From contig JBBHKE010003578.1 of the NCBI GenBank assembly GCA_037447655.1, positions 17,391 to 81,390 of the forward strand: a DNA stretch of 64,000 nucleotides, written 5' to 3'. Every line of letters begins with the position of its first letter. The first letter of the stretch is position 1. The notes under the pieces are model-generated. The model was not told the DNA's origin. It worked only from the letters and a program-made list of their open reading frames with translations, and made no database searches. This stretch comes from Zygnema cylindricum (Eukaryota > Streptophyta > Zygnematophyceae > Zygnematales > Zygnemataceae). The position numbers were made by a program, and so were the translations under genes. This document shows, piece by piece, positions 31,045 to 43,668 of the stretch.

Positions 31045-31540
31045 GCTGTAATACCAAATCTGAGCATCACCTTAAAGACAACTAACAGCAAAAGATGTGT
31101 AATCATCACCATCACAATTCTTAGATTCCAAATAATACTCCACATGAAAAATCGAAGCATCCAACTCATCAATCTTCTTACCATCAAAGAATGGTTCTTC
31201 ACTAATAGATAATTTTAGATCTCTTATCTTCTTAGGTCTATCGTGATCATTTTCCCTTAAACTGGTATTCCTCTTACTACTCTCTTCCTTTTGGTCATTG
31301 ACATCATTTTTGGTGTTGATTAAATTTATTAGCTCATCTCATTTGTGATTTGAAACTTTCACATTTTATTTAACATCCTTCAATTCACTCTTCAATTCAA
31401 AAATTGTTTCATCCACCACAGCAGCATGATTATTAAATCCTTTGACCAATTTCACTGTACGTTTATTCAAAACATTAAAAGCATTTTCCATTTCACATTT
31501 CTATGCAGAATTTGCCATTGTCACACAATGAAATCAAGCA

Positions 31541-32303
31541 ATAAGAAAGGTACAGTATAACATCCAAAGGAGTTTGCACCAAATTTGAAGTCTTTAAAAA
31601 TCTCCAATCCAAGACTTCCTTTCCTTAACAAATCCTTTGAAAGATATCAAAATCTGAGAAAGCAAATAAATATTAAAAGTAAGTTAGCGAAAATTCAAGT
31701 TTCCCAAACATTGAAATAGAAAGGTAAAAAGTTTCCCCACAAATTTTTCAACAACAAAATTGAAAGCTCTCAATGGTTAAATTCAACCACAAATTTTGCA
31801 ACAATAAAATTCAAAGCAATCAAAAGTAACAATTTAGGGATTGAAAAGTTTTGAGTCATTTCTAAACTCCTTTGCTCTTGAAGAGGTAAAGTGCTCCACT
31901 TTCCTTCTCCTCCATTAGCAAATTTCCCATTTCCCACTACATTATGATCTTTTACTCTCTAATCCTCACATCCTCACCCTTCAAGGCTTCAAGCCCTCCC
32001 TCTACACATGAATCATCTCTAGGAGAAGGCAAGTTTGTTTTGTCTCTAGGTTATTGGAGTGAGTTTCAGCGGTGGCTACATTGCCCTCCAATCCTTAGTT
32101 CTTAAGACCTAAGCACGCCCCACATCTATCTGCCTTAGTCTTTAGGACCTAAGCACGCCCCACATATAACTAGCTGTCGCTGGCAGTGTGGTCACTTAGT
32201 TTCCCTCCAATCCCAAACCACTTCAAATTGTGGTTCTACCGACATACGTTTAAGTACCCTCACTGGTCCAGGCAATCGATTTTCGGTGAGCAAACTTCCC
32301 CCT
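31541..32303 (-). other. G1 5' leader
   Basis: Non-coding. It aligns with the G2 leader (33291-33565 and 33712-33840) on the opposite strand. It contains a local tandem repeat of about 50 bp (AAGCACGCCCCACAT twice, near 32103-32165). It ends at 32303 against the LTR. Confidence 0.65.
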
Positions 32304-33277
32304 TGTAACAGTAATAGTGGATCGAACTTGTTCATAAATGGGTATTTAAGTGTTACGAATATAGAGTTTTAAATTTGGTAGACGTCCACGAAAGAATTGT
32401 ACGATTTGGAGTTGAATTTTAAAAGATATAGCGATTGGTGTATTTAGACGACATCGCGATGTCAAAATAGCGAGTGGGTGTTCATTGTAATGGGTTAAAG
32501 GTCAAACTAGCCGCGGAATTTCAGGCGCACGTTTAAAAGTACAAAGTGAATCAATATTTGGTTTGGTACGCACGATGGTTTGTTTCGTACAATTTTTAGT
32601 TCAAAATGTCAATTTCACTTTATGGAATTTCGTAGGTGGTTTCGTGTGTCAAATCTGCGACGCACGTTTGTGGGAAGTCGCGTTTTGTTTGGCGTTCACT
32701 TTTGCTCTTAAATGTCACGTAGTGAAATGTAGCGTTTGATTCGTAAGTAAATCCTACGTAGTTAGTAAGAGATTTCGCACGCTTTTGCATTGGTCAGTCT
32801 GAGTCCTTGCTGATCAATGATTGGCCTAAGTAAAACCTGTTTAATGGAGCGTTGACTCTGGCCTGGATAGATCATGGTGATGATTGATAAATAGTGAAGT
32901 CTAAGAGGAGAGTGAATATCTTTTCTTTTGGAAAAGTTTGTGGATATTCTGACAGATCTTTGTCTTGAGCGATAAAAACCAAATTGGATCAATGGCATTT
33001 TTGCACTGAAATCTCTTAAAAACTAAGTAGTGTTTTAGTAGTTAAGAGATAGAATATTTGAGAGTTGAGAGCAATGGAAAATATTTTAAAAAGAAGGGTT
33101 GAGTCACGAGGGCAAGAGACCAAGCTAATGTTATGTGGAAAAAAGCTTTTTCTAATATAAAGTTTATCCTTATGTGAGTGATGTCCAATGTGAATGGGTA
33201 TTTTCCAATGTGTGGAATGTGTGGTTGAAATTGGATACACTAATGGGATTTTCTGAGAGGTAGGAGATCCTGTTACA
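32304..33277 (+). repeat. G2 5' LTR (shared boundary with G1)
   Basis: 974 bp from TGTAACAGTAATAG to GATCCTGTTACA, with perfect terminal TGTAACAG/CTGTTACA. Its right edge meets the G2 primer site; its left edge meets the G1 leader in inverted orientation. Confidence 0.9.
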
Positions 33278-33279
33278 TA

Positions 33280-33290
33280 TGGTATCAAAG
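33280..33290 (+). other. Primer-binding site of G2 (tRNA 3'-end type)
   Basis: TGGTATCAAAG two bases after the LTR. It resembles TGGTATCAGAG, complementary to the 3' end of initiator tRNA-Met. Confidence 0.75.
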
Positions 33291-33565
33291 TTTGGTTTGA
33301 AACGAGAGAGAAGCTTGCTCACCCGAGAATCGATTGCTGTGACCGGTGCGGGTGCTCTAACCTCTGTCGGAGGAACCACAATGTGAAGTGGTAGGGGATT
33401 AGAGGGAAAGTAAGTGACCATACTGCCAGCGGCTAGTGGTAAGATGTGGGGCGTGCTTAGGTCCTCAAGACACAGGCGTGGTGGGCAGTGTAGCCACCGC
33501 TGAAACTCACTCCAATTACCTAGAGGCCAAACAAACTTCCCTTCTCCTAGGGATGATTCACTAAC

Positions 33566-33711
33566 TGTCGTCTAAATACACCAATCGATATATCTTTAAA
33601 AATACAGCTTCAAATAGTGCGATTCTTTCGTGGACGTCAAATTTAAAACTGTATATTTGTAACACTTAAATACCCATTTACGAACAAGTTCGATCCACTA
33701 TTACTTTTACA
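33566..33711 (-). repeat. Inverted LTR fragment inside the G2 leader
   Basis: About 146 bp reverse-complementary to the first part of the G2 LTR (32304-32455). It is flanked by two copies of a leader segment of about 115 bp (33313-33428 and 33719-33833). The same boundary, LTR start followed by GGGAAGTTTGCTCACC, occurs at 32303/32304 on the G1 side. Confidence 0.75.
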
Positions 33712-33841
33712 AGCGGGAAGTTTGCTCACCCAAAAATCAATTGCCGTGACCAGTGAGGGTGCTCTAACCTCTGTCGGTGGAACCACAAGGTTAAGTTGTA
33801 GGGGATTAGAGGGAAACTAAGTGACCATGCCGTTGTGGTGG

Positions 33842-35516
33842 ATGAAACAATTTCCGAATTGAAGAGTGAATTGAAGGATGTTAAGGAAAATGTGAATGAT
33901 TCAAAATCAGAAATTAGATAAGCTAATAAATTTAATCAACATAGAAATGATGTTAATGACCAAAAGGAGGAGAGTATAAGAGGAATACTAGTTTTAGGGA
34001 AAATGGTCACGATAGACCTAAGAGGATAAGAGATCTGAAATTGTCTTTCAATGAAACACCATCCTTTGATGGTAAGAAGAATGATGAGTTGGATGCTTGG
34101 ATTTTTCATATGGAGTATTATTTGGAATCTAGGAATTGTGATCGTGATGATTACACTTCTTTTGCTGTTAGCTGTCTCATGATGCTCAGATTTTGTATTA
34201 CACTTTGAGGAGGTCTAACCTAATTCCTAATAATGATGATTGGGAAGCTTTTAAGACCGCAATCAAATCGCGTTTCTTGTCTGTCTCTTATAAATCCATA
34301 ATAGAAGAAAAGTGGCTAAACTCTAAGCACATTGGATCGATGAAAGATTATATTGTGGAATTTGACTCAACTAGCATTCATGTCATAGGTTTTACTGATG
34401 AAATGGCTAAGTTGCATTTCTTGAACTATCTGAATCCTAAACTGATATCAGAACTGAAACATCAAAAGTTTAATAACTTGAAGGTATAACAAGATAAGTC
34501 ATTGGAATTAAAGGATCAGTTGGGGTATAATTGAGAAACTCGATCACTCAGGGGAAATTTGAATGAAGTATCAGAGTGGGGTGAGGAGGAAATTGTGGAA
34601 TATGGTCTAAATGCAGGTCTCGTGAATTTGCAGAATATCTTCAGGGGTAATCAAAGATGTGGACAGAGTGATAATGCACGAAACATATTTCACAATAGAG
34701 GGGGATACATTACCTGTCATTAACCAAGTATTAATGCTCAAAAACCTAATCATAGCATTCCCACGTGCACCATATTTCAGAAAAGAGGTCATAAGGCATT
34801 TGGGTGTGCGCAATTGAAGAAAATTAATGGTTATAACTATGAAGAGGAGGGACATTTCAGCAAAGAGTGCACAAAACCGAAAAAGAAAGTCAATTGTTTT
34901 AAATGTGGAGGTCTAGATCATTACGCTAAGAACTGTACAGATAAGGGATCTCTTAAAATAGTTGATGTCAATGAAGGTCTTCAAGAAGATATTGCATAAT
35001 ACCTACCTGAGTAGAAAGCGGAAGAGGTGGGAAACGTAAAGTACTAGATAAAAGTCCTCAATTAAGTCGACCATATCCAAAGGTTAATGAGTTAACTATA
35101 TAAGGCAAGCTAATGAATGGAAAGGCTAAGATAACTGAATTTAGTATGGTGCTAACCACACACTATAGTTTGAAAAATCCTTCTGATGAAACTCTTAACA
35201 ACAGACTTATGTTAGGACAATTAAGTAACGATGTCACCTGACACAGTTTGATCAGATTCGAGTCTTTAGTGGAAGGGAAACCATTAAGAGTTATGGTAGA
35301 TTCAGGTGCTACATATATTTTATTTCACATAAGTTGGTAGAGGAAAATAAAATTCCTAAAGTCATAAGGGAAAAACCTTTGCATGTTCAGGTGTCAAATG
35401 GTAATAAGTCCACATTAGATTTAGAAAGTGACACGATAAAAGTTGATACCCAAGGTCATAAAATGAAAATTGAGTGTGAAATAATGAATTTGGGTATTAA
35501 GGAGCTAATAATATAA
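33842..35516 (+). pseudogene. gag: G2 gag, zinc knuckle and protease remnant
   Basis: 34193-34489 is the gag core (NDDWEAFKTAIKSRFLSVSYKS, MKDYIVEFDSTSIHV). 34814-34999 holds the knuckles (one intact: CFKCGGLDHYAKNC). 35290-35516 holds the protease (RVMVDSGATY, then KVIREKPLHVQVSNGNKS). Several stops (for example 34487, 34997, 35517) and a small deletion after DSGATY. The arrangement parallels G1. Confidence 0.85.
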
Positions 35517-35858
35517 AAACACTGGTTAAGAGAACATAAACCTCAAATTAATTAGGAAACTAACACCTTGAGAGTGAAGTTGAAAAACGGTTGGAAGGTT
35601 TTGCAAGCATTACCTTCGAAGAAGTTGCATAGGGATCGTATAAATAACTTAACCAAATTGTGAGTGGAAGGTTTGATTTCTGCTAAACAATTTAAAAAGC
35701 ATTTAAAAGATAAAACAAATCATGCTTTCTTGTTATAAGTAACTGAGGAAGATATTGATAAACGGGGGGGAGAAAACACTAACATTGATGTTATTCCTAA
35801 ATCAGACACGACTAAAAATCGTAAAAAACAAAAATCTGATTTTGTAATTGACATTAAT

Positions 35859-36856
35859 TGTTGAAATAAATAGTTTTTGGGTATTTTCTAGGTCTTAATA
35901 TATTAGCGGAAAAAGAAACATGCAGTCGGCTTGTCTTCATCTCTTCTCTCTCACGCCCAAACTTGTTGTAGTCACTGAAGGAGAGAGAGAGTGATGGAGC
36001 CATGGCTGCCTCAGCTCCATAGATAGAGTTAGAGAGTGACCTTAGGTCACTCTCTACAAAAAGGTTGAGTCCAACAGGACTCGAACCCCCGACCAGTAGA
36101 GCGTGGCGTAGCCGTCCGCTCTAACCAGTCTGTCGTAGATGTTCGCTAGAGTATATAGGGTGTGATTTATATTTAAAGTATGTTACGTCCCCTAAATCGA
36201 TTAACGGAAATGTAAATGTAACATCATAGAACAGGTTAAATTCAGTGCGGACTGGATCCCGCACGAAACAAATGAATCTGACATTTGTTTCGACGGACGA
36301 TATTTAATGCCGGTTCTTATCCAACGGCATACGTCTTCGCCGAGATCCCGGAAAGGTCACTTTGGCGTTTTGTGACGTGGCATGACTTGGAGCCACGTGG
36401 AGAGATGACATTCGGTCGTGGGAATTCCGAGGAACGTACGGACGAGTGAAAAGCGGACAGGCGTCCGCTTAATAGCATTGTCGTATATAGGCCGTACAAA
36501 AGGTACACCGATAGTAGTACTTTTTGGTACGGTACAGTAATTTGATTGGTCTGTACTTCAGATGATAGAAGTTATTAGAGGGAATCAGGACTTAGAAAAT
36601 TTTGGTAGGTAGTCACCTCTCCTTTTGAGAGTTTGTACAAATTGCCATTTTTACTGCCTCATAACTTATCGCCTGGTTGGGCGTTCTCGGAGATTTTTTT
36701 TCCTACGCAATCAGGGGAGTCCAGGCTGCACAGAAATGCAATCCGATTGTCTAATTGTCTGCTTGGGTAGCAGTGGTTGCCATTAAAAGTGGGTTAGTTA
36801 ATATTTATCTAGAGGCTTCTTGAATTCTGTAGTCCAATGGAGGAAATAGAATTGCA
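35859..36856 (+). repeat. Solo copia LTR inside G2 (A/K-like)
   Basis: 998 bp, from TGTTGAAATAAATAG to ATAGAATTGCA. The flanks are TTAAT (35854-35858) and TAAAT (36857-36861). The unoccupied G1 sequence supports TAAAT as the original duplication with one later change. It carries the ATG 20 nt from the end (36837) and an antisense tRNA-like segment (36077-36134). Most similar to the K LTRs. Confidence 0.88.
36077..36134 (-). other. Antisense tRNA-like segment in LTR
   Basis: Minus strand: D-arm/A-box-like GACAGACTGGTTAGAGC, about 30 nt, then B-box-like GGTTCGAGTCC, which fits the Pol III consensus GGTTCGANTCC. An acceptor stem does not form, so it is not a working tRNA gene. Equivalent segments occur in A1 (about 3541-3600), A2 (about 49947-50008 and 53922-53980) and, more diverged, in C and K. 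Confidence 0.55.
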
Positions 36857-36879
36857 TAAATACATATTATGCTGTTGTA

Positions 36880-38300
36880 AAAAATTTGACTATTGAATTT
36901 CAAGATGTTTTCCCAAGTGATTTACTGCCAAGAAGGCCACCTTCACGAAATGTGGAACATGTCATTAACCTTGAACGTTGAGGTAATCCTCTAGTCACAT
37001 AAATTTATAGGCACAGTTTCTTTGAGCAAGAGGAGTTAAAGAAATAGATCAAGGAGCTTCTAGAAAAAAGACATATTCAGCCCAGCAAATCACTGTACGG
37101 AGCACCAGTTCTTTTCGTCAAAAAGAAGGACGGAACTTTGAGAAAGTATGTTGTATATCGTAGTTTGAACAAGATAATTCGTGAAGGATAAGTATCTGTT
37201 ACCTTTAATTTATGACTTGATAGATCGTTTGAAAGGTGCTAAATTATTTTCTTTGATTGATTTGCATAGTGGCTTTAATCAGGTGTATATAAAAACCGAA
37301 GATGTTAAAAAAAAACTGCTTTTAAAACAAGAGTCGGTCATTTTGAAAGTATAGTGATGCCATTTGGTTTGACAAATGCACAGCCAATTTATCAAAGATT
37401 AATTAACCAAACCAATTCACATTATATAGATGAGTTTGTTCAAGTGTTTATAGATGATATTCTAATTTAGAGCGAATCTACAGAACAACATTTAATTCAT
37501 TTAACGAAAGTGTAAGAAAGGTTAAGGGAAAGAAAACTATATGGAAAATTGTCAAAATCCAATTTTTTTAAAAGCAAACAATTATTTTTTGGACATATAG
37601 TTAGTGGGGAAGGTGTTAAAATAGATCCATCCAAAATTACTACAATCAAAAATTGGAAGCAACCCACTAATGTCACAAAAGTTAGATCGTTTTTGGGGAT
37701 GGCCCTTATAACAATAAATTTATAAAAAACTTCAGTAAGATGGCCGCACCTTTGACGCATTTACATTAGGAGAAAAAGACGTTGGTGTAGGGAGCTGATC
37801 AGGAGAGAGCTTTTTATAAACTAAAAGGGAAGTTGACCTCCGCCCCTACACCGGTGTATCCTGATCCTACTGGGAATTTTGAAGTTCTGATCACTACTGA
37901 TGCATATGATAAAGGTCTAGGTGCAACCATATGTCAAAAAGTCGGCAAACGTTTTCATCCTTATGCTTTTGAATCCAGAAAATTCAATGATGCTGAAAAG
38001 AACTATTCACCACATGAAAAAGAATTACTTGCAATTATTCATGCATTGGTGAAATGGCGTTGTTATTTGCATAATAAACAATTTACTATTCACTGTGATA
38101 ATAAGGCACTCTCATATCTACAAAGGTTAACTGATGCATAGATTATGATTGGCAAACAAATTAGGTGGATGTAGAAATTTGCATATTTCAAATTTAATAT
38201 CAAACATATTCTTGGAAAACCAAATGTAGTCGCATATCGTTTAAGTAGATATTTTGAAATAAGTGTGATAGTTCGAGATGAATTGTTTTTAGAGGCTGTT
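36880..38300 (+). pseudogene. pol: G2 reverse transcriptase and RNase H remnant
   Basis: RT begins near 36890 (EFQDVFPSDLLP) and shows [13 protein letters not shown] near 37110, FSLIDLHSGFNQV near 37250, MPFGLTNAQPIYQRL near 37360 and VFIDDILI near 37445. Stops and one-base shifts interrupt it (for example 37189, 37468, 37712). 37833-38141 is RNase H (EKELLAIIHALVKWRCYLHNKQFTIHCDNK). Confidence 0.87.
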
Positions 38301-38379
38301 AGAAATGATTATGATAAAGATCTTTATTTTGTTGTGATTTGCAAGAATATTCCGTGAGGGAGTTTTGACCCATTGAATG

Positions 38380-39048
38380 AGAGGCATGTCAAAAACTTTA
38401 GAATAGAAGATGGTTTACTGTATTTGCGAACAGGGGATAGATTATGCATTCGTGAAATGCGAGACTTAAGAAAATAAATTTTACAGAAAAACCCATGCGC
38501 ATTTAGGACATCTAGGTCGAGATAAAACTCTTAATCGGTTATAGAGTAGATTGTTCAGGCGCGAGTTGGCAAAGGAGGTGCCGAAAAACGTAGAAAGTTG
38601 TGTCCTTTGCCAACAAAGTAAACCTTGTAACCGCAAACCTAAAGGTCTCTTAAAACCTTTACATATCCCCGAATGACCATGGGAATCTGCCGGTATGGAT
38701 TTTATTGTCAGGTTGCCAGCTACATCTACAAGAAATGAAAGTATCATGGTCGTAGTCGATAGGTTCAGTAAAATGGCAATCTTTTTCCCTTACAAAACTA
38801 CTCATTCAGTTGTGGATATTGCAAAATTATATTTTGACAACGTGGTCACACATCATGGAGTTCCCTTGTCTATAGTCAGTGATAGGGATTCCAAATTTAC
38901 GTCTGCAATTTTGGAAGGAATTGCAGCAAAATTTAGGCACTGAATTAAAATGAGTATCTCTTATCATCCTTAGCCAGATGAACAGAAAAAAAGGATGAAC
39001 CGTACACTGGATGAAATGCTTAAGACTGTTTGCAGTGGAGTTCAGAAA
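38380..39048 (+). pseudogene. pol: G2 integrase, truncated
   Basis: Zinc-binding part near 38480-38630 (HAHLGHLGRDKTLN, CVLCQQSK), core 38695-38943 (MDFIVRLPATSTRNESIMVVVDRFSKMAIFF, HHGVPLSIVSDRDSKF). The alignment with G1 stops after about 39048, and unrelated DNA follows. The last third of integrase and the 3' LTR are missing. Confidence 0.85.
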
Positions 39049-42000
39049 ATTTGTATTTGAATAATGTTATGTTATCACTTTCTTCCTGTTCGATGTTTTA
39101 TCACCATGTCTATGTTTCTTGCTCCCCTCGCGCTACCCAATAGCTCCTCTTTCCCGTTGCGATGCTTACATTTGGATGCAGGTTTCTCCACTACGTGACG
39201 ACATGTTTTTCTCGTCCCAATGTATTCCATTTGAAACAATGACTCTTGCTCCTCTTGACTGAGAAACAACACTTTGTTCCCGGCGCAAAGTTTGACCTTC
39301 AAATTTTAGTTTTTCTACACCCGTTTTTTACACTGGCGACACTTTAACACCCTCGGTTGAGCTTCACTCCCCTTCTCCCTCCCCCCTCTATGGTTTCAAT
39401 TAAATATTTGTAACTAAATGTTATTATCACCGTACAATTTACCTTGAAGGTGTGTGCCAATGTGTTAAAAACATATTTTTTTTCTGTCCTTTTCCTTCAA
39501 AGTTGAACCTACACCAATAATATCTTTTGTCCTACAAAAAAATGGAAAAACCGAAGTATAATTTGTGACATTTTTAAACATAGTGTTTACTTTAGTTGGG
39601 GGCCTTCCCCTTTTAGACCCATTGATGCGACATGCCAACTCATCTTTAAACTTTTACCGTGGTCTACTTTAGAGCATGTCTTACTAAAATTAATACCTGA
39701 CCAACAAATATGAAAACAATTTCCCATGTTTCGCACGATTTTGAACATTTTCCCACAAAAGAGGGTACAAGCAACCATTTTTGTTTTTGGCTCCTCACAA
39801 GCATGTGCAGAAAAGAAATTGCAGGGTTTACAGACCTCCACTTTCATTCATGGGTCATCCACAAAATTCTATACCGTCGTCACCTCTCGCTCTCCCTCTC
39901 CCACTGTCATTTCCATCTTCTCTTCTTGAAATGGAACATGTCGATATTGGCGTAAAATGAAAAAGCCCTAGATTTCCATTATTTTAATAATTCAAGGCAT
40001 GGTATCGTGACAAATCGAGTGATAAAAGACAAAAAAATAAAATCCGGAAGCCTTGATTCGAAGTTCCAGAATTAGTGACGTTAATGGTGTGATAGATAAG
40101 CACGACGTCACAATGTCACAAAAACCTAAACATCTACAAGGTCAAAAAAAAATGTCTAAAGTATAAAATCGTTACAAAAGTAAGTACGCCGTGAATCGCT
40201 ATTAGAGTTCATAATAACTAGTGTAAAAATACAACTACTCAGAGGCATAATGCCAATAATAATAAGCGCTAATTTATACATCTAACTCTAATTTGGGTAC
40301 AAAGTCCAATATTGTAGCCGCCATAGTCTGTGTTCACATACGCGACGATTGAACATGTGAGAACATGTTATCGCAATTTTCTTTAGTCTATATAATTGGG
40401 AATCAAATCTGAGTGCGCTTTTTTGTGGCGACGCACTCAATTTCACGCGTCAACGCCTTTATCTGACACTTATTCCGTACGTCTGTTAGAAATAATGAGC
40501 AGTGTTTGTGCCGAATGACACATTTCGTACATTACGCTATTTTAAAACAGTTGAAATTAGATTAGTTAACGCTAATTAGGGTAGCGCTCCATTAATAAAA
40601 AAAAATGGGATAGTTTATAGAAATTGGCGCATATCTGTAACAAACCGTATCAAACCGTACCGCTTATTTTGTTTTTATACGAGAAATAGCATTACAAAGA
40701 ATCTTGCCAATACTCTCTGAAGTACTAGGAGGTAACACTGACCGTCGGATATTCATTCGCGAGGCATTCGCTTCATTTTTCTCTACAGCTGACAACGTAC
40801 GTGTAAGAGGTGGGTTGTCGGTTACAGAAAAAATTCGCGACACGCTGAACGATTAAGCTACGTGTCACGATGGACAACCAACGAAAATTCACAATATTTG
40901 CACATGATATGTACCTTTCAAAATGCAACCGAAAATAAAAAAAGTAATCTCAAAACAGTCCTTCGTCGCGCTATTTTTGGCAAAGCCACACTATTTCTGG
41001 AAATGGATTTTCGTCATGTTTGAAAACAGGAACCCTAAAAAATGAGATGGCGTAAAAGACTGGCTTTTGCAAAAAGTACAAAATTTATGCCGTATGAAAA
41101 CTTGGTAACGCAGGTACATGGTACGCAAGTGAAGATTTGAAGTGAAATTTGTCGGTGTGAAAAAATTTAACGATATTCAATATGGGATCGTAGCTTACGT
41201 GGTGCCAATCAATTTAGAACACGTGGTTTACAAGCTATACGTGATGGAACATCGTCTCGATTAACCCAGCCCGTAGAGTTAGGCCGTACAATTACATAAT
41301 TTCCTCATGGAACGCCACCCTTAAACATTACCACAACATAAAAAAAAAATAGAGTTATTAATAATATTTTAGGTTCGAGAGTCAAATTTGGGGGGTGCCA
41401 AATTAGCGTTATTAATGCAAATAGCGGTTCACTGTGTAGCGTCCACAACCGTTAAATTTTAAAGCAACGATTTCGACTCCGAAAAATACACCGTGGATCA
41501 CAATTATTGTTAATAACACTAATTCGGCGCCCCCAAATTTTGACCCTAAAACCTAAAAAAGTAATAATAATTCTTTTTTTTTCACTATAATATAAATTTT
41601 TCAATTAGCGTCATTGACTAATTTGGGCGATTTTTAAACAGTGTAGTGTACCAAACGTGTTAACCCATACTAAAACTGCTTGTTTTTATGTACAAACTTA
41701 CTAAAAAAGTATTAGATAACAACGTCAGACGGGTAAGTGAGTGGCACTGCCATGGGAAAGCGCCCTCAAATTTGATTCCTACAAATAAATATAGGAGAAA
41801 ATCAAACTACCACTATGTGAATGTATTGAATAGCGGCCTCGCTACGGGAATGTGTATCCCAATTACTGTTAGACGTATAAATTAGCGTTAATGTTTTGTG
41901 AGTGTTTGGCCCTACAACCCAAAATATAGTAAAGAACACCAATTCTTTCTTTTCACTAAATATTTCTTAACACTAATAGCAATTCACGCTATAGTACGCA

Positions 42001-43668
42001 AAATCTTCATTAAAACTGAAATTTGCATTGTGAAGTTACAATTACATGGACATACACCCTTAATGTTACTCCTATTTTTGACAGCTTACAACTATTTAAA
42101 ATTAATCGGCACAAGAAACATTTTTAACTTTGTAAAAATGACGTACTAAGGGTGAAGTTCCATCAGCTGAAAAGTGAGGTTGTTTACAAAAAAAAGTACA
42201 TCATCGTACTGCGTCGTGCCACTTGGTTTGCTTTTATTAAAGTGAATTTCCATTAGACGAAAAATGGGGTTGTTTACTATACACCGTACGTTTTCGTACA
42301 CCACTGTAGCATTTTTATTTTTTGTTCGACGAAATAAGTTTATTAAATACCTGCTAGGATACTCCAAGCGTATAGGTTAAACCTTCACCTTTGGATCTTT
42401 CGCTTTTTCTAATTTGAAGGGCTATTGTACAAATCATCAAGAGTGTGGACAATCTCTTTGCGATGACACTAGTTTTAGATTGGACGTGTAACGTTGTACA
42501 CGTAAAAAACATAAAAAATATTCATGACGAACACGCGGTCACAAACCTACACGCCATACAAGCCATGTGCCTTTTGACATGGTTGATGCAGCCCCACCGA
42601 GAGTATCTTCGCACCCTCCTTATGTCATCCATGGACCTTCAAAGTTTGCCTCGCCATTTTCAAAATAAAATTTTGGTTGCAAACTTTCCATACGAGTCAT
42701 TATTTACCTCCGTTGGTACAAACATTACGTTGAGGTTTCCCGTTTAAATAATAATTTTAGATTTTCAAAATTTGAATACTAACCTACGTGGAACCAACCA
42801 AAATGAGCCAACGCAGGTGAGAGGTTGGTTATTAACCCGACATAATGGAGACCTTGCCAATAAGCTTAAAATACCCTACAAGCCTACCCAGCATGTAATA
42901 AAGGCCTTATCAAAACATAATAACAAAAAATCTTAACAATATTAACCAAATGCCCGGGAGTTATCATTAACCGTTAGATAATCATCCGCATGTCGTCCAC
43001 TCCAATCTATTATGTAATTTATCACCCACCTCCTCAAGGTAGGTAGCCATTGTGGAGTCTTGACACGTGGGTAATAGACATATGTGTCACGCACCGAAAA
43101 TCTTTCAACTTCCACATGATATGTACCTTCGAACAAAGTGGACATTAGTCCACCAAATTCCAACCGAAAACTCAAAAAAATATTTCGTAACAGTTTTTCA
43201 CGACGTTATTCCTCGCATCCTTTCAGTTGTGTACTAGGAGTACGCAAATTTGTCGGACGCATGTACATTGTACATAAACAAATAAATCAATAAAATTGGT
43301 CGGTGTGAAAAATATTTTACAATTTTAAGTATTCGATCTCGACTAGCGTGGTACCATTAAAAATATAACACACGGTTTACAAACTCTACACGGTGGCCCC
43401 TTGTCCAAATATATGAGAGCCATTAATGTTTGTTATGCAATTACAAAAATCTCTTGATGGAACTTCGACCTAAGTGAACTTGTAATACGGAGATTCTTTT
43501 CCTGTACCAGACGATAACTCTACAGGAGAATAAAATGTTGGTAACACTAATTGAGAAGGTCCCAATTTTTCCATCACTTTTATAATTTTGTTCGGGAGCT
43601 AGATTCTTAAAAACACTGCGTTATTTACTTTTAATTTGTAAACCGCAAACATGTCGAATGATGTATAT
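39049..43668. other. Non-coding old repeats, no gene recognised
   Basis: 4.6 kb without convincing coding signal. 39630-39960 resembles 25140-25420, and 40320-40620 resembles 19270-19560. An imperfect inverted repeat lies at 41353-41580. Small frames at 41688, 41898, 42445 and 42942 lack known motifs and are probably chance. Confidence 0.6.
41353..41580. repeat. MITE-like imperfect inverted repeat
   Basis: Arms about 41353-41425 and 41507-41580 pair imperfectly (arms contain TTTAGG..GTCAAATTTGGGGG and its complement), with a spacer of roughly 80 bp. The left arm also resembles 19585-19640 (GTTCGAGAGTCAAAATTC). Flanking duplications could not be set. Confidence 0.5.

Larger units (their letters stand above)
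25443..32303 (-). mobile_element. Ty3/gypsy element G1 (decayed)
   Basis: Minus-strand element: leader (32303 to about 31550), gag, CCHC knuckle, protease, RT, RNase H, integrase with GPF-type C-terminal module, purine tract, 3' LTR (26416-25443). RT before integrase defines gypsy order. Its own correctly oriented 5' LTR is missing: the LTR next to the leader (32304-33277) points the opposite way and serves G2. Many stops and frameshifts. Confidence 0.88.
32304..39048 (+). mobile_element. Ty3/gypsy element G2 (3' truncated)
   Basis: 5' LTR 32304-33277, primer site 33280-33290, rearranged leader, gag, CCHC knuckle, protease, RT, RNase H, integrase cut off near 39048. The 3' LTR is absent: after GTGGAGTTCAGA the sequence leaves the G1 match. 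A solo copia LTR lies between protease and RT. G1 and G2 are related but clearly diverged copies, arranged head to head. Confidence 0.88.

Noticed and set aside
36077-36134. A genuine tRNA gene in the LTR
   Set aside because: B-box and D-arm-like parts are present, but no acceptor stem pairs and the anticodon stem is irregular. Kept only as tRNA-like.
42445-42747. 100-codon frame in the non-coding stretch
   Set aside because: No recognisable motif, no paralogue in the window, and no supporting structure.
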